Shown: one piece after another, positions 9,487 to 19,399 of the stretch | How positions within the stretch are numbered: position 1 is the stretch's first letter | Layout of the letters: each line of letters starts with the position of its first letter | Assembly (NCBI GenBank): GCA_024229395.1 | Contig: JAAESM010000050.1 | Coordinates: 376,758-440,757, forward strand | Direction of reading: 5' to 3' | Length of the DNA: 64,000 nucleotides | Source of the DNA: Planctomycetota bacterium | Lineage (GTDB): Bacteria; Planctomycetota; UBA1135 | The notes under the pieces: generated by a model | Databases searched by the model: none | Told to the model about the DNA's origin: nothing | What the model saw: the letters and a program-made list of their open reading frames with translations, nothing else | Position numbers and translations under genes: made by a program

Positions 9487-10318
9487 ATGATTATTTCCGC
9501 GCTGCTCCTGTGTCTTAGCCAAGCCCCCTCAGCGACCGCTCAACTCGATCAAGCCATATTCGCCGATGCCATCGAGGATGCCAACATCAGCCTGCACCTG
9601 AAGATCGCCGACGGCCTTGAGGCTGCTGCGGTCAACTCGGCATTAATCTCGAACGATCCGCGCGTTCAGGCCATAGCCGCCTTGTGTGCTAACGCGCATG
9701 TCGAGCCGCTGTTGACTCAGAACAAGCAGTCCTTGCAAGAACTAAGTCAGCGCGGTGTCGAACGCGGAGCAATCACCCCGGCACCCGACATGAGCCTGTG
9801 GTTCAAGCTGCGGTGCGATTCCACCGAACAACGCGATCAATTAATCAATGAGCTGCGCTTCGCTGATGGCGTGCGTCATTGCTATGCCCAACCAGCGCCG
9901 GCAATCCCGCCAACCATGCTGCAGGCCCCGACCGATTGGACCGACACTCAGGACTATTTCGACGCCCCGACCGACGGCACCAATATGTATGCCGTCGGCG
10001 GTGTGCTTGGTGCGCGCGGTCGCAACGTACGCTTCACTGATTGCGAATACGATTGGGTCATCGATCATGAAGACTGGCCCCTGTAGCTCGCCTTTAACCA
10101 CTCCATCAGCTCGACGGCTTATGGCACACGCGTAATCGGCAACCAAGGCTTCCGCCTACTTGGAAGCGGTACGCTCAATGCAACTAGCCAGGGGAGCTTC
10201 AGCAAGCTCATCCCAAACCGCGCCAGCCTGATCGGCCGCGAGTTCTTCACGCAAGCGCTGTTCAGCGGCGCTGGCAATGACCGCCTTAGTAATGGCGGCG
10301 TGACTGTGGTGCATTAAG
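9487..10318 (+). pseudogene. decayed S8 (subtilisin-like) peptidase with premature stop and internal deletion
   Basis: Track ORF 9400-10086 with probable original start 9487 (MIISALLLCLSQAPSATAQ signal peptide). Ends '..GRNVRFTDCEYDWVIDHEDWPL*' (S8 catalytic-Asp region, cf. D-x-E-x-x-W-x-x-x-HEDL). Same frame continues after the TAG (10084-10086) as LAFNHSISSTAYGTRVIGNQGFRLLGSGTLNATSQGSFSKLIPNRASLIGREFFTQALFSGAGNDRLSNGGVTVVH* to TAA 10316-10318. Confidence 0.75.
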
Positions 10319-10357
10319 CAACTGAAGAACGCAACCACCCAGCATCCAGCTGGCACT

Positions 10358-11173
10358 TCAAGCCCGCGGCCACAAACCTGCCTTCTGCAGGTCGCGGGCC
10401 AACGGCACGGTCTTGCGCACCTTGTCAGCTTGGGCGTAATCCACTTCGCAGATCAGCAGGCTGCCATCGTCGACGCGGTCGCTGATCTCACCGAGTGGAT
10501 CCACGCACAACGCCATACCCGGGAAGTGCATCAGTTTCTCATCCAACCCGGCAATGCCGTCGCGATTGCAACTGATGGTCCACAACTGATTCTCGGCGGC
10601 GCGGCAACGCGACATCAACTCGAAGATACGCACGCGCGGATTGGGCCATTGCGCGCAACACACCAGCAAGTCAGCCTGATCGTATAGCGCAGGGCGGCAG
10701 ACCTCTGGGAAACGCAGGTCATAGCAGATCAAGGTGCAGACCTTGCCGACGGGGGTGTCGATGGTTGCCGGCATTTCCGTGCCGCGATCGACTTGCCTCC
10801 CTTCACCGGTTGGCGAGAACAACATGCGTTTGCGATAAGGACGCAAGTTACCCGCTGTGCCCAAGAAGTGCAGCTCATTGGAAGGCTTATCCCCCTCCCC
10901 ACCAGGTGCTGAACCGACCACGGTGATGTCGTTGGTCAAAGCCAGTTGATGCAACTCCATCAAGGCAGCTTCACTGTCTTCGCGGATGGCAGTCGTAAAG
11001 CTCGGCATGAAGGAAGTCGTCCACTTCTCTGGCAGCACCAACAACTTGGCACCGCCACTTGCGGCTTGCTCTACCGCAGCGGAAGCCGCACGAAGATTGG
11101 TCGCGACTTCGCCAGGGCGAACGTCGAAAGGGAAGGCCGCAATCTTGTGCTTAGGGTGTTCAGGTGCATTCAT
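10358..11173 (-). CDS. carbon-nitrogen hydrolase (nitrilase superfamily, omega-amidase-like)
   Basis: 271 aa; Glu-Lys-Cys triad contexts 'LLVLPEKW', 'YRKRMLFSPTGE', 'TLICYDLRFPE'. Confidence 0.92.
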   Translation of the reverse strand: MNAPEHPKHKIAAFPFDVRPGEVATNLRAASAAVEQAASGGAKLLVLPEKWTTSFMPSFTTAIREDSEAALMELHQLALTNDITVVGSAPGGEGDKPSNELHFLGTAGNLRPYRKRMLFSPTGEGRQVDRGTEMPATIDTPVGKVCTLICYDLRFPEVCRPALYDQADLLVCCAQWPNPRVRIFELMSRCRAAENQLWTISCNRDGIAGLDEKLMHFPGMALCVDPLGEISDRVDDGSLLICEVDYAQADKVRKTVPLARDLQKAGLWPRA

Positions 11174-11187
11174 GCTGGAAGCCTCAG

Positions 11188-12087
11188 TTATGGGCTTGGC
11201 TCTGTTGGACTTGTCTTATCCAATAACCCCAGACCGCGCATCCATTGGGAACAGGCCGCAGGCCAACCCGCGGTGCCCACGACATCGTGCGCCAAGCCAA
11301 GACCATGGCGACCTTGCCGGTAGATATGCAGCTCCGCTGGCACCTTTGCCTTACGCAAAGCTTGGTAGAAAGCCACACTGTTCTCCGCCAAGACTCCATC
11401 GTCTTCGTCGGTATGAAACAGGAAGGTGGGCGGCGTGTCGACGGTCACTTGCTTCTCATTAGACAACTCCAACAGCAGCTCCGCAGACGGCTCTTTGCCA
11501 AGCAACCTATGTTGCGAGCCGCGATGGGTGAAGGGCTCGTCAAAAGCAATCACTGGGTAGCACAGAACCATGAAATCTGGTCGGCAGCCGAATCGCTCAA
11601 TCGGGTCCACCGCCGCCGCATTGCCATCATCAAAATGAGTTCCGGCCGTGGATGCGAGATGGCCACCTGCGGAAAAACCCAAAATCCCAATGCGTTGCGG
11701 ATCCAAACCAAGTTCTTCGGCTCTGGATCGAACTGTACGCATTGCGCGCTGCGCATCTTGAATCGGGATGGGGTGAGCATAACCCCCATTACCCCGACGG
11801 TACTCCAGCACGACCGCGGTCACGCCCAAGGAATTCAGCCACGTCGCGATCTCAAGGCCTTCATGCCCCATGGCCAGGTTCACATAGCCACCCCCAGGGC
11901 AGACGATGATCGCCGTGCCAACATGCTCCCTCTGACTTGGAGAGTAGATCGTGATCGCTGGGCAATCCTTCTCTGGATTATTGCCTTTGGCGCCGGGTGC
12001 TCCTTGCGACCAGAGCAATTCCCTGGACGGTTGCTTGGTAACCGAGGCACACGATGCGAAAAGAAGAATGCCAGATGCCAATAGCAT
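11188..12087 (-). CDS. alpha/beta hydrolase, esterase/lipase-like lipoprotein
   Basis: Likely start at 12087 (MLLASGILLFASCAS lipobox); 'AIIVCPGGGYVNLAMGHEG', nucleophile elbow 'GFSAGGHLAST', 'HTDEDDGVLAENSVAFYQAL'. Confidence 0.85.
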   Translation of the reverse strand: MLLASGILLFASCASVTKQPSRELLWSQGAPGAKGNNPEKDCPAITIYSPSQREHVGTAIIVCPGGGYVNLAMGHEGLEIATWLNSLGVTAVVLEYRRGNGGYAHPIPIQDAQRAMRTVRSRAEELGLDPQRIGILGFSAGGHLASTAGTHFDDGNAAAVDPIERFGCRPDFMVLCYPVIAFDEPFTHRGSQHRLLGKEPSAELLLELSNEKQVTVDTPPTFLFHTDEDDGVLAENSVAFYQALRKAKVPAELHIYRQGRHGLGLAHDVVGTAGWPAACSQWMRGLGLLDKTSPTEPSP

Positions 12088-12142
12088 CCAGGTTCGACCA
12101 ATCAAGAGGCAGCGCAAGAGTCCAGCTCCGATGCAGCTGGGG

Positions 12143-13381
12143 CTATTCCTTCTCAGCCAGATGCGCGCGGTATTGCTCCATGGCATCCGGGAAATCCACG
12201 CTCAAGCGCAGTACTTCCTGCAGCCCGCTGACATAACCATCGATGTCGCCGGCATTGCGTGCCACCTGGGCAGCCGTCATTTTCTGTTTGGCTTCTGCTA
12301 AGCGCGCGCTAATCGCGGTCAAGCGCTGCTCAACATCGCGCCAACCGAAGCCACCCTCGTCATCGAGGATCTGCTGATAACGATCACGAGCATGGACCAT
12401 CTGGTTGTCCAACTCATAAGCGCGTGCACGAGCGTAGTGATCGCTGTTCTTGCGGTCCTGATTCAGCTCCGTAACGGTACGGATGCGTTCGCCATGCTCC
12501 ACCACCCCTAGCTGACGGGTCTTCTCAAGGAACTCGTCGGCGGCCATGGTCTCGCCACCACGTCGGGCGACGTCGGCGGCAACGAGGTAAGCGTTGCTCA
12601 ACACCATGTCGGCGAGGTGATTGGCCAACTCCTGGTTACGCGGATCATCCGGTGCCAGGTAGACCGCATCTTGGGCAGCAACCCAAGCTTGGCCAGTGAG
12701 CCCGGCTTCCATGAACAAGTAGCTCTTCTCGCGGCTCTCTTCGGCAAGGCTGGTGGTCAGGTTGGTCAAACGCTCTGCGGCTTGGCTGTCGTCGTCGCCG
12801 AGCAAAGTGGCGGCGTGCATGAATGCAGTACGTGCACGCAAATCCTGATCGGCGCGCAGGTGATCCATGCCCTGGAAGTAGTAGTCTTCGGCGATTCGAT
12901 CGCGGGTGGTCAGCCACTGCTCGCAACGTGCGAGGTTGGTCTTGGCATCTTGGTTCTCTGGGTCCCAGCTCAGGCACAGCACGTACTCGCGCGCGGCGGC
13001 CTCGATTTGGGTGGCCTCGTAGTAGGCAAAACCAAGGTCGTAATGGCGACGCCCAATCTGCCTCAGCGTGCGGCCGCGCAAATCGGCGATGGTCTGCATG
13101 CGATCCTCTGGGGCAACGCCTTCCAGATAATCAATGACCTCTAGCGCATCCTCGGAGCGGCCCAAGTGCAACAGATCGCGTACGCCTTGCTCCATCAGGA
13201 AGTAGCGCGTGCGTTCCATACGTTGATCTAGCTCCCCTGAGGGGGCTTCGGTGGCCAAGTCTGAATAGATTTCCATCGCCTGCGGATAGTTTCCACGGCG
13301 GAACATCGAATCACCATCTTCGATGGTGGTCGATTGGCATGAGATGACGGCGAGCAAGCCCAACACAGAGAGACGTCGCAT
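12143..13381 (-). CDS. tetratricopeptide-repeat lipoprotein
   Basis: Likely start 13381 (MRRLSVLGLLAVISCQ lipobox); repeated TPR-like helices ('MFRRGNYPQAMEIYSDLATEAP', 'YDLGFAYYEATQIEAAAREYVLCLSWDPENQDAKTNLARCE'). Confidence 0.75.
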   Translation of the reverse strand: MRRLSVLGLLAVISCQSTTIEDGDSMFRRGNYPQAMEIYSDLATEAPSGELDQRMERTRYFLMEQGVRDLLHLGRSEDALEVIDYLEGVAPEDRMQTIADLRGRTLRQIGRRHYDLGFAYYEATQIEAAAREYVLCLSWDPENQDAKTNLARCEQWLTTRDRIAEDYYFQGMDHLRADQDLRARTAFMHAATLLGDDDSQAAERLTNLTTSLAEESREKSYLFMEAGLTGQAWVAAQDAVYLAPDDPRNQELANHLADMVLSNAYLVAADVARRGGETMAADEFLEKTRQLGVVEHGERIRTVTELNQDRKNSDHYARARAYELDNQMVHARDRYQQILDDEGGFGWRDVEQRLTAISARLAEAKQKMTAAQVARNAGDIDGYVSGLQEVLRLSVDFPDAMEQYRAHLAEKE

Positions 13382-13477
13382 GAAGCTATTGTGACGCCCC
13401 CGCCGCTGAATGTCCTGCGTGAATTCCGCGGCTTCTGCGCCGGGGCGCAAAAAAAATGGCCTGGAAGCAGGGCAAAA

Positions 13478-14548
13478 TCAGGTTGGCATACGCCCGTAAG
13501 CCCAAAATCCGAGGCTACCGAAGCACAGGATGGGTGCCATCCCGGCCAGCCACGGACTCAAGGCTCCGCGGCCGCCAAGGTCGCGCAGCAGCAAGTCGGC
13601 CACGAAGAACAGGGCGCACAGCAATAGACCGTTGGCGATTCCCTCTAAGGACGTGCGTCGCTCGAAGCTCAAGGCAAAGGGCAGACCAAGCGCCAGCAGG
13701 ATCAGCGGCACGAAAGGCGCGCTTCGTTGGCCCCACAGCAAGGTTTCGGCCTGACGATGGTCCGGGTCGCCCTCCAGCAGACCGCGAAAATCCTCGGAAG
13801 CAAGGTCGAGCGGGCGCCAGTGACTGAAATAGGCGCGCTCCAGATCGCGCGGTTCCAGGCCGCGCATGGCGATGCTGTAGAGCGGTTCTTCGACTCCACC
13901 GCGAATCCTCAGGCCATCCTCCAAGCCCCAAGCACTGCCTTGCCACTCGGCACTGCGCGCGACGATGCGTTCGTCATCGCCATCTTCTGAAGTAGCGAAG
14001 ACCTCGAGCCCGATGATCTGTGGTGGATCGGATTCCGGCTTGAAGATATCGGCATGTAGGCGGACGTCGCCGACGCCACGTGCCCATAGGTCATCGGGCT
14101 GCCAATGACGCTGACTGAATAGATTGCGCTGCAGCGATTCATGTTGACTGAGCAGCGGCGGCATTAAGGTTTCCTTGGCCACACTCAAGCCGAAAGAGAT
14201 TCCCGCAGCGGCGACCACGATCGGCAGGAAGGCGCGCCAAGTTGGACGGCCGGCTGCCAGCACTGGAGTCCACTCGCGATTGCGCAGCAGTTGGGTGACC
14301 GTGCCAAGCCCCGACAGCATGGTGATGTAAGGCGCGAACTGCATCAGCAAAAAAGGTGCGTTGATGCAGTAGTACAGCAGGATGTCGCCGCCGCTGATGC
14401 CCAAGCCCTCCTTACCCATGGCCTCTTGGAATTCGTCGGTGTTGACCAACACCTCCAGCACGGTGAACAGGCCGACGAATGCTGCGCACACCACCAACCA
14501 GTGGTTGATGAAACTGCGCAACACATAGCGGTCGAAGCGCTGGATCAT
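13478..14548 (-). CDS. LptF/LptG (YjgP/YjgQ) family permease
   Basis: MIQRFDRYVLRSFINHWLVVCAAFVGLFTVLEVL; 'YYCINAPFLLMQFAPYITMLSGLGTVTQLLRNREWTPVLAAG'; C-terminal TM triplet. Start overlaps stop of the upstream gene. Confidence 0.88.
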   Translation of the reverse strand: MIQRFDRYVLRSFINHWLVVCAAFVGLFTVLEVLVNTDEFQEAMGKEGLGISGGDILLYYCINAPFLLMQFAPYITMLSGLGTVTQLLRNREWTPVLAAGRPTWRAFLPIVVAAAGISFGLSVAKETLMPPLLSQHESLQRNLFSQRHWQPDDLWARGVGDVRLHADIFKPESDPPQIIGLEVFATSEDGDDERIVARSAEWQGSAWGLEDGLRIRGGVEEPLYSIAMRGLEPRDLERAYFSHWRPLDLASEDFRGLLEGDPDHRQAETLLWGQRSAPFVPLILLALGLPFALSFERRTSLEGIANGLLLCALFFVADLLLRDLGGRGALSPWLAGMAPILCFGSLGFWAYGRMPT

Positions 14549-15654
14549 GCGCGCTGCTCCTTGTACATCAGGAATACGCCCACTGGCACTAAGCTGAAGA
14601 ACGGAATCCAAGCTGCGGCTAATGGTGACAGTGCATCCATTTCTTCGAGGTTGTCACATAGGAAGAAGATCGGGAAATACAAGAACAGCAATAGGCCTAA
14701 AGTGGCTGCAAAGGCCGCCAGGAAGCCGCCACGCCTTAAACGCCAACCAAGCAAGGCGCCAACGAAAGCCAGCGGTATCGATGAGAAGGCCATCGACCAG
14801 CGTTGCCAGAAGATGAAGCGAAAGTGATCGCGTTTATCCGGATCCAACTCAGGGTTGTTCAGTTCCTGCAGCAACATCGAAGACGGCATATCCTTGGCGC
14901 GCACGCGGTCGCCTTGTTGTTGATGCATCTCCGACAGGTTGAAGGTCAACCAGGTTCGACCGGGGTTACTGAATAAACCACGCGTATCTCGAAAGGTGCG
15001 CAGCCCGTCGAAGGCGAACTCCAAGGTCGTCTCGGTCACCGTCATATGCGCGCTATCGGCACGCAAGCGCAACTGCTCTTCTCCGTCGCCATCGCTGTGA
15101 TCCTTGGCCGCACTGCTGACGCCACTGACGTCGTTCAAACTAAGCAGCACGTTATGGAACAAGCCCGGGCCACTACGACCTCGCCACGACAGATAGAGAC
15201 CGGCGTATTGCAGTTCACTGGAACCGGGGTTGGTGTTCTCCAAGGCGGCCACTGGCACGCGGTTCACCAAGCTGCGCATATTGCGATACAGACTTGGCAC
15301 CACTTCGGCCGCCAGCGGATAGGAAATCGCCGACATCAACAAGCCCGCCAGCATGGCTGGAACCAACAAGCGTTGCGGCCGCTTGCCTGCAGCGAAGGCT
15401 GCGATGTGCTCCAAGTCACCCGACATCCGTCCGTAAGTGAGCACCACTCCAACCAACAGCACCACCGGCAGGAAGTACGGCAAGGCTTGGCCAATGATCA
15501 ACGGCACCAAACTCAGCGGCACCCAAAGGGGTGCGCCTTGGCTGGTGGAGGAAGCGCGAATCGCGGCGCCTAATCCGACCAGGAAGATCACCCCAGCAAG
15601 CACCATGAAGAGGCGCTGCAGGATCTCCTGGAGATAGGCCTTGGTCAGAATCAT
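14545..15654 (-). CDS. LptF/LptG (YjgP/YjgQ) family permease
   Basis: MILTKAYLQEILQRLFMVLAGVIFLVG; 'ALPYFLPVVLLVGVVLTYGRMSGDLEHIAAFAAG'; adjacent to paralogue. Confidence 0.85.
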   Translation of the reverse strand: MILTKAYLQEILQRLFMVLAGVIFLVGLGAAIRASSTSQGAPLWVPLSLVPLIIGQALPYFLPVVLLVGVVLTYGRMSGDLEHIAAFAAGKRPQRLLVPAMLAGLLMSAISYPLAAEVVPSLYRNMRSLVNRVPVAALENTNPGSSELQYAGLYLSWRGRSGPGLFHNVLLSLNDVSGVSSAAKDHSDGDGEEQLRLRADSAHMTVTETTLEFAFDGLRTFRDTRGLFSNPGRTWLTFNLSEMHQQQGDRVRAKDMPSSMLLQELNNPELDPDKRDHFRFIFWQRWSMAFSSIPLAFVGALLGWRLRRGGFLAAFAATLGLLLFLYFPIFFLCDNLEEMDALSPLAAAWIPFFSLVPVGVFLMYKEQRA

Positions 15655-15693
15655 GGCAGGATTCTAGCGTCTGCGCCTATCCCACCTCTTCCG

Positions 15694-16824
15694 ATGGATT
15701 ATGCTTGCGACGTGCATCGATTGGCTCAGCAGATTGTGGAACGCGTGGCGGCGAAAGTTGACCAGCTGCAGGATCCGCTGTTGCGTCAGCTACTCGATGC
15801 CAGCGCCGCCGACCAAGGCCTGGTTTTACGTTTGTCCGCACGCCGCTTGGTGCTCAAGCATGAGATCGACGGCAAGCCTTGGATCTTCAAGCTGGATAGC
15901 CCGCAGCGCAGTTTCGAACGACTACGCGGACGCTTGCGCCAGCCTTCTTTGCTGCGCGAAGCCGATCATCTGCGCCAGCTTGGTTTGAAGTTCCCTGCCA
16001 TGCCGGTGGAGATTCATGCCGAGCAGTTGGATGCAGCCAATGGATTATTGGCGCGGCCGTGGGTCGAAGGGCGGCGCGGTGATGTTTGGCAAGTGGAAGA
16101 TGCAGAGGCGATCGGCCAAGGCTTAGCTCTGTTGCATCAGCTTGGTTGGAGCGACCCGGACTTGGCGCCTGCGGATTTGTTGCTCAATGAGCATGCGCAG
16201 TTGTTGCCGCTGGACCTAGGCCACGCACTTCTACATGAAGGCCGACCAGCACCAGACAAGGCGCGCTTTCGCGATCTGCAACGCTTGCTCGGTGGTTGGG
16301 CGGAAGCGCAACGACTGACCTTGGGTGCGGCGATTGTGGAGAGTTACCGCGAGCAGCAGGACTGCCTGCCGACCGAAGAACTGCTACACCATGCCAAAGT
16401 CTGGCGCTTGGAGATCTTGCGGCGCCAGAGTCGCCGTTGCCTACGACGCACGCGCGATTTCTCCCCCACCGAGCATGGTGTCGAACGTGTTGAGGATTTG
16501 CCCGACGGCCAACCACAGCGCTTGCCTTGCAACACCGAAGCTCATGCCAAACGCCTTTACCGCTTGCTGTACGAGTTGGAGTTATTGGAGCTTCCTGCGA
16601 TGCGCGTGTTGTCCTTTGGCAAGGACCAGCAACAGGCTTTCCTTGAGATTGCGGAACCCGATGGCCGCGCAGCCACTGCCGCCGACGCCACTGCCGTCGA
16701 CATTGCGATCGCGCGTCTCAACAACAGCGGCTTCGCGCTCGAGAACGCGAAGCCGCTGGATTTCCTGATCGATCAGGATGGTCATGCAGTGCTAGCCAAG
16801 CCTCTGGGATTGAAGCGCAGCTGA
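15694..16824 (+). CDS. divergent protein-kinase-fold / LPS-kinase-like protein
   Basis: 376 aa; 'LVLKHEIDGKPWIFKLDSPQRSFERLRGRLRQPSLLREADHLRQLG' and 'ALLHQLGWSDPDLAPADLLLNEHAQLLPLDLGHAL' resemble kinase N-lobe and catalytic/DFG segments; next to LptF/G. Confidence 0.5.
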   Translation: MDYACDVHRLAQQIVERVAAKVDQLQDPLLRQLLDASAADQGLVLRLSARRLVLKHEIDGKPWIFKLDSPQRSFERLRGRLRQPSLLREADHLRQLGLKFPAMPVEIHAEQLDAANGLLARPWVEGRRGDVWQVEDAEAIGQGLALLHQLGWSDPDLAPADLLLNEHAQLLPLDLGHALLHEGRPAPDKARFRDLQRLLGGWAEAQRLTLGAAIVESYREQQDCLPTEELLHHAKVWRLEILRRQSRRCLRRTRDFSPTEHGVERVEDLPDGQPQRLPCNTEAHAKRLYRLLYELELLELPAMRVLSFGKDQQQAFLEIAEPDGRAATAADATAVDIAIARLNNSGFALENAKPLDFLIDQDGHAVLAKPLGLKRS

Positions 16825-16850
16825 GTGAACCGAGTGAATGCAGTAAGGAC

Positions 16851-18515
16851 CTACTGCAAATACCCCAAACCGCGCAGTGATTCCTCAATCGCTGCACTCT
16901 CTTCGTCGGAGAAGCCGTCGCCGCCTTCGCCGCCGCCGGAGCCAGGTTCGGGAGAGTTATCCCAAGTCGGATCCTGCGGGTTGTCGTAGATGTCACCGCG
17001 AATGCGACCGTCCATCCATTTCGGCACCGCTTCGCCAGTTGCATAAAGCAAGGTAGGCGTGGTGTCTTGGATGTGCATGCCTTGCAGCTGATGGCCGGCC
17101 TTGGCGTTCGGACCGGAGTAGGCAAAGATGCCGTCGAAACGGTGCTGGCCGGAGATTGGCGCGTTCTTGCGCGTGCCGAACAACTCGGTGTCGCCCCAGC
17201 TTTCCTTGGTCACGCAGCTCAACCCAGCCATCTGGAATTGAATGTCGGGTGCCTCGGCCGTGCGCAGTCCTTCATAGATGTCTTCTTTCACAGCGGAAAG
17301 ATCGACGGCCTGAGAACCATCGGGCATCTTGATCTTCTTCAGTGCAGTCAGCACTTCATCGACCGTCTGGCGATAGGCAGCCTCGCCATCGACGATACCC
17401 ATCGGCTCGCGACCTTTGCAGTTGATGCAGATGCCATGCAAGGTTGCGAATGCGCGGGTCTCGGACCAGATGATGTCGCGCATATCCGGGTCCTTCTTGA
17501 TCTTCGGACGCATCAAGACCATCTTGCCGAGCGGTCCGAGCGCGTTGCCCACACCAGCCAAACCGATCTTGGCAAAGGCGTTCTTCAACGGCAACATGCC
17601 CATGGTCCAGCGTGGTGTTTTCTTGCGCTTCAGGAAGCCGGCCTGCTCCAACCATGCGTTGACATGGAAATCGGTGTACTGCGGACCAAAACCATGGTCA
17701 CTGACCAGCGAGATCGGCACATCACTCCCAATCTGCTCGCGCACTTCACCAACAAATTCATCCGCCAAGCGATAAGAATCCTTGATGACCTGCCCATACA
17801 GGCGGTTGCCTTCTTCAGTGTATCCAGCGTGGGTCGGGTCCTGGAACTTCCAGAAGTAGTGCTGGCAGCGGTCGGTGACCGAAATCACCGTGAAGTAGAA
17901 GTCTGTTGGCCGCGTCTTCAGCAGATGACGCTGCAAATCGAGGCGCTCGCGCTCGATCTTGAACAGATGATCGCGCAGCACCGCATATTTGGCCAAATCA
18001 TCCGATTCTGTCTCGGTGTCACCGTCATAACTGCCATATTCGACATCCGGTTCGTACGGATGACCGAGCACTTCAGTCATTTCGGTGGTCAATCCGGGCG
18101 GCCAAGCAATCGAATCGCCCACCAGCGGCATCGGAATTCCTGACACCATATACCCATCCTTGACCGCAAAAGGTGGATAAGTCATGGGCACCGATAGGCA
18201 GCCAATGCTCCAACCACGGTTGCTCAGCACCGACATCATGTCCTTGCCGACGTAGTTGCGACTATCGTTCAGGAGCACTCCATAAGTGCCCAGATTGCGG
18301 CGGATGAAGTGAAAAACCCCATGTTTGCCGGGGTTTAAGCCTGTGAACATGGATGTCCAGGCTGGTGGGGTCATCGGCGGTTTCTCCGATTCAAGCACTC
18401 CCGACACCCCCTCACGGAGGATCCGAGCGATATTTGGTAGCTCCCCGGCTTCAATCATCGGGCGGATGATGGTCCAGGTCGCTCCGTCGATTCCGACAAT
18501 GGCTAAGCGAGTCAT
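16851..18515 (-). CDS. alkaline phosphatase family protein (type I phosphodiesterase/nucleotide pyrophosphatase-like)
   Basis: 554 aa; 'RLAIVGIDGATWTIIRPMIEAGELPNIARILREGVSG', 'TPPAWTSMFTGLNPGKHGVFHF', 'ISLVSDHGFGPQ'; C-terminal 'LGYLQ'. Confidence 0.92.
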   Translation of the reverse strand: MTRLAIVGIDGATWTIIRPMIEAGELPNIARILREGVSGVLESEKPPMTPPAWTSMFTGLNPGKHGVFHFIRRNLGTYGVLLNDSRNYVGKDMMSVLSNRGWSIGCLSVPMTYPPFAVKDGYMVSGIPMPLVGDSIAWPPGLTTEMTEVLGHPYEPDVEYGSYDGDTETESDDLAKYAVLRDHLFKIERERLDLQRHLLKTRPTDFYFTVISVTDRCQHYFWKFQDPTHAGYTEEGNRLYGQVIKDSYRLADEFVGEVREQIGSDVPISLVSDHGFGPQYTDFHVNAWLEQAGFLKRKKTPRWTMGMLPLKNAFAKIGLAGVGNALGPLGKMVLMRPKIKKDPDMRDIIWSETRAFATLHGICINCKGREPMGIVDGEAAYRQTVDEVLTALKKIKMPDGSQAVDLSAVKEDIYEGLRTAEAPDIQFQMAGLSCVTKESWGDTELFGTRKNAPISGQHRFDGIFAYSGPNAKAGHQLQGMHIQDTTPTLLYATGEAVPKWMDGRIRGDIYDNPQDPTWDNSPEPGSGGGEGGDGFSDEESAAIEESLRGLGYLQ

Positions 18516-18546
18516 GACTGTAGGTTGAATTTCCTCAGGACCCCAT

Positions 18547-18574
18547 TTGACCCTGCTCGAGGTTCTGAGACAAT
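18547..18574 (+). promoter_or_regulatory. candidate sigma70-type promoter for wza-like gene
   Basis: TTGACC (18547-18552), 16-nt spacer, GACAAT (18569-18574), ~30 nt upstream of the ATG at 18603. Confidence 0.3.
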
Positions 18575-18602
18575 AGCGAACTGTAAGTGCCCCAAGAAGA
18601 GC

Positions 18603-19376
18603 ATGAAACTACGCCTCTCACATTTGTTGATCCTGATGCCTGTCGCCGTGGCGGCATGCAATGTTTCTCCGTACACGGAAGGCCCGAGTCTCAATGAGAA
18701 CATCGGGATTCTCCCTCTAGACTATGAATCGGAAGTGGCCAACGGGGAATTTTTCCTTGGCGCCGAAGACAAAGTGGCTCTGGATGTCTACCAGAACCCT
18801 GAGCTGTCGCGCACTTACAAGGTTCGCATCGACGGCACCGTGAACCTGCCATTGGTCGGAAAAGTCCGCGCTGAGGGCCAAACACGTGACCAATTCGAGG
18901 ACAGCTTGACCGACGCATACGCCAAGTATCTGGTCGACCCCATCGTTTTTGTCGATGTGGAGTTCTCGCCGAAGCGCAAGGTCACCGTCATGGGCGAGGT
19001 CAACCGCACCTCGGTCCTGCCACTGACCAACCCACGCACCACCATCTTAGATGTCATTGCATCGGCAGGTGGCTTGGGCCCCGACGGCGACAAGGCTGGC
19101 GTACTGATCGCGCGTAGGGTCGATGGCATCATGACCATCAAGCACTTCGATCTGGACATGCTGTTCGCTCCAGACGACGTCAACGTGCGCTCCGCCATTC
19201 CTTATGTTCAGTCTGGCGATGTGGTTTACGTGGTCAAGACCAGCGAGGCGGTCTACAACCAGCACCTGCAGACGGTGTCGGATACCTTGCGCGCCATGAC
19301 CTTTGCTGAGCGTGTGATTCTCAACGCTCCACGTACCACCGAAGCCCTGCAGGGCGACCTGGACGAAGGCATCTAA
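18603..19376 (+). CDS. polysaccharide biosynthesis/export protein (Wza-like, short form)
   Basis: Start chosen at 18603 (MKLRLSHLLILMPVAVAACN lipobox); 'FFLGAEDKVALDVYQNPELSRTYKVRIDGTVNLPLVGKVRAEGQT', 'KVTVMGEVNRTSVLPL'. Confidence 0.9.
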   Translation: MKLRLSHLLILMPVAVAACNVSPYTEGPSLNENIGILPLDYESEVANGEFFLGAEDKVALDVYQNPELSRTYKVRIDGTVNLPLVGKVRAEGQTRDQFEDSLTDAYAKYLVDPIVFVDVEFSPKRKVTVMGEVNRTSVLPLTNPRTTILDVIASAGGLGPDGDKAGVLIARRVDGIMTIKHFDLDMLFAPDDVNVRSAIPYVQSGDVVYVVKTSEAVYNQHLQTVSDTLRAMTFAERVILNAPRTTEALQGDLDEGI

Positions 19377-19399
19377 GCTTTAACTGGCTTTCCGTCTAG

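Noticed and set aside
13440-13460. GC hairpin next to an A8 run (GCGCCGGGGCGCAAAAAAAA)
   Set aside because: For minus-strand transcription the T-run precedes the hairpin, so it is wrongly ordered for an intrinsic terminator; stem loop is also too tight.
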